Below are positions 20,516 to 28,599 of a stretch of DNA of 32,500 nucleotides, in pieces (position 1 is the stretch's first letter; each line of letters starts with the position of its first letter). The stretch is from Prorocentrum cordatum. Taxonomy: Eukaryota > Sar > Dinophyceae > Prorocentrales > Prorocentraceae. The notes beneath the pieces are model-generated. The model was not told where the DNA came from, made no database searches, and saw only the letters and a program-made list of their open reading frames with translations. The stretch is from positions 1 through 32,500 of the forward strand of contig CAUYUJ010016351.1 in NCBI GenBank assembly GCA_963575745.1, given 5' to 3'. Both the position numbers and the translations under genes were made by a program.

Positions 20516-20744
20516 ATGCCCACGATAATAATGTACCCCACCCCCCTTAAGTCGTTAGAGTTTGTTATCGTCGACCAATAAGGAGTTTGGTCGGGGGCGC
20601 GGGGGCGCGGAGGCCGAACTTCATTATCACGGGAAAAGTTCGCCATCGAAGTTACTTCCTTCTTATGTTGAGATAACAGCATCAAGCGAAGCGAACACGT
20701 TGTTTCAGGATGTCTCAAGCGAAACCAATGCCCTTCTGTCTCTT

Positions 20745-21144
20745 TGTAGTTCTTTCTGTATATCTTTCTTTATTTCTCTGTCTCTCTTTCTCTCTCTCTC
20801 TGTCTCTCTATCTCTTTCTCGTTCCTGGCCTCTCTGTCTCTCTCTCTCTGTTTCTCTATCTCTCTCTCCTCCTCCTCCCCCTGGCGCCCTGAACTTGTTT
20901 ATCGCTGGGGTTGATTATCCAGGGAAAACGAGGCACGTGAGCTACCCTACACGAGCACTTACAAACTTTAATCTTCATAAAGCGCTTGTACATAAAATTT
21001 AATACATTTGAATATTCAGATTGTTTGTTTTATCCTCCTTTCCTCTTCTCTTTATCCTTTTCATGTATTATTCTACTTTACTTTTTAAATGTATCTTCTC
21101 TCTTTAAGTCATTCCTTTATGTTTCTTTATGATGTATCTCTCTT

Positions 21145-21183
<39 letters not shown>

Positions 21184-21500
21184 ATGCCCCCCCCTCTGAA
21201 CTTTTTTATCCCTGGGGTTGATTATCCATGGAAAATGAAGCACATGAGCTACCCTACACGAGCACCTAAAAAAATTAATTGTCATAAAGCGCGTGTAAAC
21301 AAAATCTAATACATTTGAACTTGAGATTTGTCCTTCTCTTTCTCCTCCTCCTCTGTTTTTTCTTTTTGATTTTTTTTCATTTTTCTTGTTCATTTCTTAT
21401 TGTTTATTTTTATTGTTGTTTGTGTATATCGCTTTCTCCATTCCTCCACCCGCCTGAACTTTATTATCGCCGCGGTTGATTATCCAGGGACACCGAGGCG
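20745..21500. repeat. ~310-bp tandem repeat with (CT)n leaders
   Basis: Two full units and a third partial one. Each starts with a CT-rich tract (20760-20875, 21135-21182), then CTGAACTT, TTATC, GGGGTTGATTATCCA, GAGCTACCCTACACGAGCAC, CATAAAGCGC and AATACATTTGAA. The third, from 21450, keeps only CTGAACTTTATTATCGC and GGTTGATTATCCAGGG. A last echo lies at 21850-21870. The region is AT-richer than the rest of the window. Confidence 0.85.
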
Positions 21501-21509
21501 GATGAGCTA

Positions 21510-21770
21510 TTCCGAGGATGTCTCAAGCGAAACAAGCATATACTCGAGGATGTCTCAAGCGAAACAAGCATATACTGAAGGATGCCTCAAGCGAAACGAT
21601 ACGTTTCTTAAGCGAAATAAGCAATAGTTTGACGGTGTCCCAAGCGAAATAAGCAACAGTTTGTGGATGTCGCAAGCGAAAAAAGGGATTTGTCGAGGAT
21701 GTCTCCAGCGAGATGAGCCATTGTTGAGGATATTTCTATGAAGACTAAACGCCAAGGATGTCTCAAAACG
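21510..21770. repeat. Minisatellite of ~31 bp (GGATGTCTCAAGCGAAA)
   Basis: About eight copies of GGATGTCTCAAGCGAAACAAGC and variants, spaced 25 to 34 bp. A single copy also sits at 20708. The core resembles GGAAGTCTCAAGCGGGAGCC in the repeats of 29.4-31.8 kb and GAGGATGTCTCGAGCCAGAG in the 138-bp satellite. Confidence 0.85.
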
Positions 21771-21908
21771 TGCTCGGCTTGGTCTCCTCTTGATCATCTC
21801 TTACTTCGAGATTATGCTGAGGTCTGGTGGGCTACTTTGATTATCTCCCCCTGAACCCCGAACTTGATTATCCCCTAGTGTTTATTCTCGAAGGTTTAGG
21901 GTTAGTCC

Positions 21909-22065
21909 TCCTGTAGAGGGACAGGCCCGACTTTATACTAAACCTCCCCTTAGTGAAAACGGCCTAGGACCGAAACCGACGGACCTGGACCCGCAAAAAT
22001 GACGGCGCGGCGCCCTCTCGCGAGCCGAAAACAGCCAATTCCTTAATTGACGCGTTGAGGTAGGA
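21909..22065. mobile_element. FB2 end joined to an FB5-like interior
   Basis: Positions 21909-21935 carry the FB2 terminus (TGTAGAGGGACAGGCCCGAC). The sequence after it (CCCCTTAGTGAAAACG, GGCGCGGCGCCCTCTCG, GCCGAAAACAGCCAATTC, AATTGACGCGTTG) matches the FB5 interior at 8663-8795. The two families thus appear joined here. Confidence 0.55.
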
Positions 22066-22202
22066 GAACTACCAACCTCCGAATGTGTCGGGCGCCGCTG
22101 CCGTCTCACTGCGTTCCGTCACCCGCAGAGCGCTCCAGAGAGCTCTGGAGCGATGCATCCCAATCTCCTGGACCCGGTGTAAGATAGGAAGACAAACTGC
22201 AG

Positions 22203-22352
22203 AAACATAAACGTTGGGAGGTCCGCGCGGATTTCTTGGATCGGCGCCTGAGCTCCTCCTACCTGGCGCGCGGAGCGCGCCATGGGCGGCGCCCGGCTGG
22301 TCCAGCGCCGATCCAAGGAATCCTGGCGGACCTCCGACAATGTATGTGTCAT
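22203..22352. mobile_element. Fold-back element, family FB1, copy c
   Basis: The left arm CATAAACGTTGGGAGGTCCG, GCGGATTTCTTGGATCGGCGC is inverted in the right arm GGCGCCGATCCAAGGAATCC, GGCGGACCTCCGACAATGTATG. The centre is GGCGCGCGGAGCGCGCCA. This is the tightest hairpin of the family, about 150 bp in all. Confidence 0.78.
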
Positions 22353-22719
22353 GTGCTGTTCTGTGTTTTGGGCACAGCATGGATACGGGAACAGAAGGGT
22401 AGTTACGACGCCCAACGACAAACACATGTTGTCTAAAACCGACAGCGGCCGCTGTTAGGCGGGCGGCTTCTGCCTCAAATGGACCACGCCTGCAGCGACG
22501 CCGACAGCAAACCCTCTTCAAGATTGGCAGGAACTGCTGTCAGTCCTCGTACCAGCTCTTTCTGTACAAATCTCGATCGGGCCGAGACCTGATCCCAGAC
22601 GTGCGAAGTCCCCTGATTTGTTCACTACGCGGCCCCCAGGAATCCCGACCCTTTCCGCGCGGCTGGCATACTTGTTTGACGGTTCTGAGGCCCCGCGAGG
22701 GCCCCCCGAACGTTGCCCC
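22353..22719. other. Spacer, no supported gene
   Basis: Sequence of normal complexity with open frames on both strands. The minus-strand frame from 22720 to 22518 (about 65 codons, with SNKYASRAERVGIPGGRVV) is possible exon material upstream of a stop at 22518, but no family is recognised. Confidence 0.3.
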
Positions 22720-22975
22720 TCACCTCCTCCTCCTCCTGACTCCTCCTCCTCCTCCTCATCCTCCTCCTTCTCCTCCTCCCTCTTCCTCCTCCTCCTCCTC
22801 CCTCCTCCTCCTCCTCCCACTCCCCCCTCCCCCCCTCCCCCTCCCCCTCTCCTCCGCCTCCTCCTCCCTCTCCTCCTCCTCCTCCTCCTCCTCCTCCTCC
22901 TCCTCCTCCTCCTCCTCCTCCTCCTCCTCCTCCTCCTCCTCCTCCTCCCCCTCCCCCTCCGGGAGGAGGCGGCAG
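22720..22975. repeat. (CTC)n tract
   Basis: Plus-strand CTC and CCCCTC units, with a long perfect run over 22870-22946. Unrelated GC-rich sequence follows to 23230. Confidence 0.93.
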
Positions 22976-23234
22976 GCGGGACTCTCCCCGTCCTGATTCT
23001 TGTCGCGACGCGAGCCCCGGAGATCCGAGGCCTCGAAAAAAAACTAGACATCGCGAACCACCGCGACTGGAGCCCAGGGGCACCCTCTTCCTGCCCCTCT
23101 CGTCGAGCCGCATCGACCTGTGGGGGCCCCGGGGCCCGCATCCGGGGGCGCTGGCACGCCGGCGCACACAGAAAAAAAAAGAGAGAACACTTGGGGCGCC
23201 AGGAGTTCCAGGGATCTCTGCTACGACGCGAGCC

Positions 23235-23450
23235 CTCCTCCTCCTCCTCCTCCTCCTCCTCCTCCTCCTGTTCCTCATGTTCCTCCTCCTCCTCCTCCTC
23301 CTCCTCCTCCGTTTCCTCCTCCTCCGTTTCCTCCTCCTCCGTTTCCTCCTCCTCAGTTTCCTCCTCCTCCTCCTGCCCTCTCCTCCTCCTCCTCCTTTCC
23401 TCTTACTCTTCCTCCATCTCCTCCTCCGCCTCCGCCTCCTCCTCCTCCCG
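23235..23450. repeat. (CTC)n tract with GTTTCC words
   Basis: CTC runs interrupted by three or four copies of CCGTTTCCTCCTCCT, then CGCCTC units. Pyrimidine-only over long stretches on the plus strand. Confidence 0.92.
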
Positions 23451-23570
23451 GACCCCGCCGGCCTTTTCCGCCCGGCCGCCGGGGTGCCACCGCGCCAGGC
23501 CGGCGTGGTGGAGGCCGCCGTGCCGCGCAGGCTGCGGCGTGCGCCCGTGCCACATGGCCGCGGCGCGCTC
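23451..23570. other. Short GC-rich island
   Basis: About 120 bp of normal complexity between a CTC tract and the FB4 element. The plus strand is open (PAGLFRPAAGVPPRQAG) and so is the minus. It may be an exon but nothing identifies it. Confidence 0.3.
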
Positions 23571-23772
23571 TGATGGGCCTGTTTTCCACCACCACCACCA
23601 CCGTAAGTTGGAGGGGGAAGGAGGTGGATGAGAAGGAGGAGGAGGAGGAGGAGGAGGAGGAAAAGGAGGAAGAGGAGGAGGAGGAGGAGGAGGAGGAGAA
23701 GGGGGGGGGGAGGACCCCCTCCCTCCCCCCTCCAACTTGGGGTGGTGGTGGTGGTGGAATACAAGCCCATCA
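23571..23772. mobile_element. Fold-back element FB4 with 5-bp target duplication
   Basis: The terminal inverted repeats are about 48 bp. The left arm begins TGATGGGCCTGTTTTCCACC, continues through CCACC repeats to AAGTTGGAGGGGG; the right arm is its reverse complement with few differences, ending TACAAGCCCATCA. The loop is about 100 bp of GGA purines. CGCTC lies immediately outside both ends (23566-23570 and 23773-23777), as expected for a target-site duplication. There is no coding capacity. Confidence 0.78.
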
Positions 23773-23924
23773 CGCTCGGAATCGAGAAGAGGCTTTTGGG
23801 AGTTGTGGGAGTGTCGGGGGAGAGTCTCGCTCTCACCGGCCACGTCCCATCCGTACAAAGCTCAAGCTGCCAGGCGGTAGCCTTGACGCTGGGCGGGGGA
23901 GGGCAACAAACTAAACGGCGGAAA

Positions 23925-24480
23925 AGGCGGAGGACGAAGGGGCGAGAAAGAGGGAGAGAGAGAGAGAGAGAGAGAGAAAAGGGAGAAGAAAGAGGGCGGA
24001 GCAGGGGCAAGGAAAGAGGAAAGAGGTATGAGCTGGCGGCCACCTAAGCCTTCCCCGAAGACGCAGAACACCTCCTAGAAAGCAAGAGGGTTTCCGAGGA
24101 GACCCGCCGCCTTCTGAGAGGACCTTTTCCTTCTCACCTCCCCCCCGTTGCTCGCCGCCGAATGGGGGGGGGGAAGAGGCAGAAGTGAGGAGGGAAGGCA
24201 GAGGAGGCAATGACAGAGTGGGCGGGAGAGAGCAGGGGAAGGAGGGAGGGAGGAAGGGAAAAGGGAGGGTGGAGGGAGGAGCGAGGAGGTAGGGCAAGGG
24301 AGAAGGAGGCAGCGAGGCAGCGGGGAGGGCAAAACGTCGAGAAGAGAGGGCAGGAGAGAGCAGGGGCAAGGAGGGAGGGAGGGAGCAGGGAGCAGGGAGG
24401 GCGGAGAGGGAGGAGCGAGGAGGTAGAGGCGAGGGAGGAGGGGGCAGCGGGGAGGGGCCGACGGTGAAATGGCAAGCGAG
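23925..24480. repeat. Purine-rich GA/GGA/GGGA region with DR3 copy
   Basis: GA-rich at 23945-24030, including a perfect (GA) run. The third DR3 copy is at 24044-24170 (CCCCGAAGACGCAGAACAC, TCGCCGCCGAATGG). Then irregular GGAGGGA purine sequence to about 24470. The arrangement DR3 followed by purine-rich DNA is the same as at 9771-10190, so the whole unit may be duplicated. Confidence 0.75.
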
Positions 24481-24609
24481 GAGCGAAGGAGGCGAGACGA
24501 CCAGCGACGCGTGAGAAGGTAGGATTGGCGTGGGTTTGGCATGTCCCCCAACAAGAATTCCGGACGAAACACAAAAAACAAATACCTAGACATACCAATG
24601 TTACACTAT

Positions 24610-24673
24610 AGCTACTAACACCAACAACAACAGCAACAACAACAGCAACAACAACAACAACAACACCACCACC

Positions 24674-24705
<32 letters not shown>

Positions 24706-24715
24706 CAACAACAAT
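24610..24715. repeat. (CAA)n/(CAC)n microsatellite
   Basis: CAACAACAG units, a CAC run, then CAA again to 24713. It directly precedes flank B (24716 on). Confidence 0.95.
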
Positions 24716-25009
24716 CATTTTACCCGAACGCTCAGTGTTCTCCCCAGTGCCAGGGTTTTCATGCGACGCCAGCCAATACCCCCACTTCGTGGGGGGGCAA
24801 TGCAAGCTCTACCAAACATCCACACGACTCTCGGGAACCACCCACACCCAGCTTCCCGCCCTATGACGTCAGGACACTTCACTTCGTGGCGCGCGGACGA
24901 TCGTGGATACTACACTGGCGTGGAGTACACACCCGCAGAGGTTGATCACTTGTTTGGGCCCCGCATGTGCCCCGCATGGTGCATTTGTTGCGTATGACAT
25001 ACATAGTAC

Positions 25010-25048
<39 letters not shown>

Positions 25049-25390
25049 AAGACAGAGAGCCAGTGGGTGGATTTTGATATTTTTCGGATGAGAAAGTCTT
25101 GCGTTTGCATATGTTTTCGGAACATCGCATCTTGAAATTATTGAAATCACATTATGTTTGGCAGGATGTCGGCACGCGCGCGCGGCGGCCGCGCGCATGT
25201 GCACTTCGTGTCATTTTTTGCAAGGGATGGTGGCCCTCGTAGGCTCGCAACCGTTGTTGCAGAAGGTCGAAGCACCTGAAAAGGTTCCTCGCAAAGGCCC
25301 TTTTAACAGAAATGATTAAAATCTGGTGGGTTTCCTAGGAATCCGCAAGAGCGCGCGGAAGGACATTTTGACAATTTGTTCTGAGAAAAC
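24716..25390. repeat. Dispersed repeat, flank B, copy 1 (interrupted)
   Basis: Matches 32069-32500 in two blocks. Block one, 24740-24905, has CCAGTGCCAGGGTTTTCAT, CAATACCCCCACTT, CCACCCACACCCAGCTTCCC and CACTTCACTTCGTGGC. Block two, 25215-25390, has GGGATG, TGGCCCT, GCAACCGTTGTTGCAGAAG, AACAGAAATGATTAAAA and AATCCGCAAGAGCGCGCGG. Between them copy 1 has about 240 bp not found in copy 2, including a (GA)n run at 25015-25048. No protein is recognised in either copy. Confidence 0.85.
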
Positions 25391-25934
25391 CATTGGGTTT
25401 TTGATGTTTTTATGTTAAAATCGTTACGAAACCTAAGGTTTTGGAAGGATTTCGTCTTGCGCGCACGAATGTCCACTTTACCTTATTTTTTGCAAGGGAT
25501 TCTTGCAATTTGATCAAGTAAGAACAAGAATTTTCATTTTATAGTGTTTTTTGCAAGGGAAAACGGATTACAACAAAACAACCGGATCCGGACACAATCC
25601 ACTTTTCTGAAGCTTTCGCTAGAAAATGAAGGAAATGAGGCTGCGGCCTAGGTTTTGGAGGGGGGTCGCGCACCAGGGGTCTCAACAATAATATTTCTTT
25701 AGAAGTAATAATATTCAACAGCAACAACCATCTTGCGAACATCGGATGTAACAAGCAACTGTGGCCTTCATGTGCTTTCCCCTCTCCCTCGCACCCGCCC
25801 GCGAAGTCATTGGACCAACCCCCTTTGGGGGGGATTCGTTTCATACCAGCTCCTGGGAGAAGGATTCGGTACTCTCTACGCGCACCACATCGCCACGGAC
25901 GCCAAACGTGCTAACGCGCCCGCGGGCCAAGGCG
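25391..25934. other. AT-richer spacer with recurring TTTTTTGCAAGGGA
   Basis: The word TTTTTTGCAAGGGA occurs at about 25212, 25487 and 25547, suggesting a diverged repeat. A weak relative of the flank-L sequence (CTCAACAATAATATTTCTTTAGAA) is at 25679-25715, followed by a short CAACAGCAACAACC. No gene is supported. Confidence 0.45.
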
Positions 25935-27390
25935 TCTCGGAGTAAATTGAGGAGGTGTCGAGCGGGAGCCGTTGTCGTCGTAGCTGCCCCCCCCCCACTC
26001 CCCAACTTGAACCAATTTCGAAGAGGATTCGAACCCCGAGCTTCGAAGTTTCTCTAGCCAGGGCTTTTCGAAATAAATCGCGCACAATTGTCGGGCAAAA
26101 CCTGCTGTCATCGTAGCGGGGCGTCCACGAACGTGCGTGAATTGTGAGGATGTCTCGAGCCAGAATGCAATTACTGAGTTTCGAGGCCTCTCTGGCCAGA
26201 TCGTCCCGGCATAAATGGCAAGGAAGTGTCGAGCGGGAGCCGCTGTCGCCGTCGATAGAATTCCACGAACTTGCATGAATTGCGAGGATGTCTCGAGCCA
26301 GAGCGCCGTTCCTGGGCTTCGAAGCCTCTCTGGCCAGAGCGGCCCGGAATAAATCGGAAGGAAGTGTCGAGCGGGAACCGCTGTCGCCGTCGCTGGAATT
26401 CCACGAACTTGCATGAATGGCGAGGATGTCTCGAGCCAGAGCGCCGTTCCTGGGCTTCGAGGCCTCTCTGGCCAGAGCGGCCCGGAATAAATCGGAAGGA
26501 AGTGTCGAGCGGGAGCCGCTGTCGCCGTCGCTGGAATTCCACGAACTTGCATGAATTGCGAGGATGTCTCGAGACAGAGCGCCGTTCCTGGGCTTCGAGG
26601 CCTCTCTGGCCAGGGCGGCCCGGAATAAATCGCAAGGAAGTGTCGAGCGGGAGCCGCTGTCGCCGTCGCTGGAATTCCACGAACTTGCATGAATTGCGAG
26701 GATGTCTCGAGACAGAGCGCCGTTCCTGGGCTTCGAGGCCTCTCTGGCCAGGGCGGCCCGGAATAAATCGCAAGGAAGTGTCGAGCGGGAGCCGCTGTCG
26801 CCGTCGATAGAATCCCACGAACTTGCATGAATGGCGAGGATGTCTCGAGCCAGAGCGCCGTTCCTGGGCTCCGAGGCCTCTCTGGCCAGAGCGGCCCGGA
26901 ATAAATCGCAAGGAAGTGTCGAGCGGGAGCCGCTGTCGCCGTCGCTGGAATTCCACGAACTTGCATGAATTGCGAGGATGTCTCGAGACAGAGCGCCGTT
27001 CCTGGGCTCCGAGGCCTCTCTGGCCAGGGCGGCCCGGAATAAATCGCAAGGAAGTGTCGAGCGGGAGCCGCTGTCGCCGTCGATAGAATCCCACGAACTT
27101 GCATGAATGGCGAAGATGTCTCGAGCCAGAGCGCCGTTCCTGGGTTCCGAGGCCTCTCTGGCCAGAGCGGCCCGGAATAAATCGCAAGGAAGTGTCGAGC
27201 GGGAGCCGCTGTCGCCGTCGCTGGAATTCCACGAACTTGCATGAATTGCGAGGATGTCTCGAGACAGAGCGCCGTTCCTGGGCTCCGAGGCCTCTCTGGC
27301 CAGGGCCCGCCGAAGTAAATTTCGAAGAAGTATCGAACGGGCGCCGTTGTCGTCGTAACCGGGCCCGCAACGGCAGACATACACAATCAC
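25935..27390. repeat. 138-bp satellite array
   Basis: About ten and a half units. The period is exactly 138 bp between successive copies of GGATGTCTCGAGCCAGAG or its GAGACAGAG variant (26146, 26284, 26422, 26560, 26698, 26836, 26974, 27112, 27250). Edge units before 26146 and after 27320 are diverged. From about 26698 two variants alternate: one with GAGCC, CAGAGCGG, GTCGCTGGAATTCC, and the other with GAGAC, CAGGGCGG, GTCGATAGAATCCC. This makes a 276-bp higher-order unit. Since 138 is divisible by three and the unit lacks stops, all three minus-strand frames stay open for over 400 codons. This argues that none of them is under selection as protein. Confidence 0.95.
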
Positions 27391-27484
27391 GCCCCCGCTC
27401 GAGCGGGAGCTCACAGACAATGAGGCCAACGTCGAGGCGAGAGCGCCTGGGCAACTTTCCGGATATCAGCAAAACAACTCTCTA

Positions 27485-27682
27485 GAAATAAGTGCTTAAC
27501 AGCAGCAACAACAACAACAACAACAACCACAACAACAACAACAACAACATACAACATACAACAACAACATACAACATACAACATACAACGTACGACATAC
27601 AACCGTACAACCAACCGACCAAGCGACCAACCAACCAACCAACCAACCAAGCAAACAACCAACCAACCAACGACAACAACAA
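27485..27682. repeat. (CAA)n, (ACATACA) and (CCAA)n microsatellites
   Basis: CAA to about 27550, then CATACAACATACAAC units, then ACCAACCAACC to 27670. A weakly conserved flank L precedes it (27470-27490) and flank A follows. Confidence 0.95.
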
Positions 27683-27789
27683 TCATATTAATACGGTTCG
27701 CTCTTATCTGCTCACGTGTCATTCAATATGCGCATCCCAAACCCTGGAGACCCGCCCTCTTCGTCTTCGATCGCGCCCCCTTTTGGGGG
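27683..27789. repeat. Dispersed repeat, flank A, copy 1
   Basis: Matches 30975-31095: GTTCGCTCTTATCTGCTC, CCCAAACCCTGGAGACCCG, CCCTCTTCGTCTTCGATCG and CCCCTTTTGGGGGGTA. Both copies follow directly on a (CAA)-type tract. Confidence 0.85.
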
Positions 27790-27960
27790 GTACACCTTGG
27801 GCGATGCTTAAGAAAACCTAAGTTTTCGGCCAGAGTCTCGATTATTCTTAACGTTTCAATGTAAATCCTAAGATTTCAATAGAAATGTTGGGTTTTTACG
27901 CAAGTTCTGAGATTATGAATTTCTTAACCCATGATTTCTTAAGCATTTCGCAGGGTGTAC
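27790..27960. mobile_element. Fold-back element FB3, 171 bp
   Basis: The left end GTACACCTTGGGCGATGCTT followed by AAGAAA is inverted at the right end (TTTCTTAAGCATTTCGCAGG, then GTGTAC), giving a 26-bp terminal inverted repeat with four mismatches. The interior is AT-rich and contains TAAGATTTC and TTCTTAAC words. It is inserted at the GGGGTA end of flank A; the second flank A copy at 30975-31095 lacks it. It is non-coding. Confidence 0.75.
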
Positions 27961-28599
27961 ATTCATTCCCTGCCACGCGTGATTGGCGAAAGCCTTGAAA
28001 ACGAAGGGTGACAGATAACGGGGGGGAATGAGGGCGAAGGGATCGGGGGAAGGGAGGGGAAGGGGCAAGAAGGAGGAAGGACGATGATTTGCGCTGCGGG
28101 TGGCGACTCAGCTTGCGCCATGGTTTGCGCCAGCCACTCCAACACAGATCAACACTAAGTTTCGCCATGTGTCGCGCCATAAACAGCGCCACGTGCCACC
28201 ACCTTGAAAGAACATATCGTGGATACCCCCACGGGGGGACGTACAGCTGCGAACTGGTGTCAGAAACAAATTTCGTGGAACCCTGAAAAGAAGCGGGGTG
28301 TTGGGATAGTGGGGCGGAAAGATAATGAGAACTGCAACCGTGTCGAAAGGAGCGCGGGGATGTGGAGTGGATTGGGATGGGGTGGAAGCGGAGGAGGAGG
28401 AGGAGGAGGAGGAGGAGGAGGAGCGGCAAGGAATGGAAAAGAGGAGCCGGGAGGAGTGCGGAGGAGCGGGGGGCGCACGGAGGATTCTGGAGGAGGGACT
28501 GGGAATAATTTGGGAGAAATGCGGAATGCGAGCGGGAAGGGGCGGAGAAAAGGAAGAAATGCGGAATGCGAAATGCGAGCGGAATGCGAACGGCGGCCA
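27961..28599. other. Spacer with a (GGA)n run
   Basis: Sequence of ordinary complexity with a GGA microsatellite at 28389-28424 and short GCGGAATGCGA repeats near 28520-28590. Long open frames on both strands reflect composition. No gene is supported. Confidence 0.4.

Noticed and set aside
25876-27472. Three overlapping minus-strand frames of 433-517 codons encoding 46-residue repeats
   Set aside because: All three frames are open equally, which follows from a 138-bp stop-free unit. No start context, domain or non-repeat end supports any of them.
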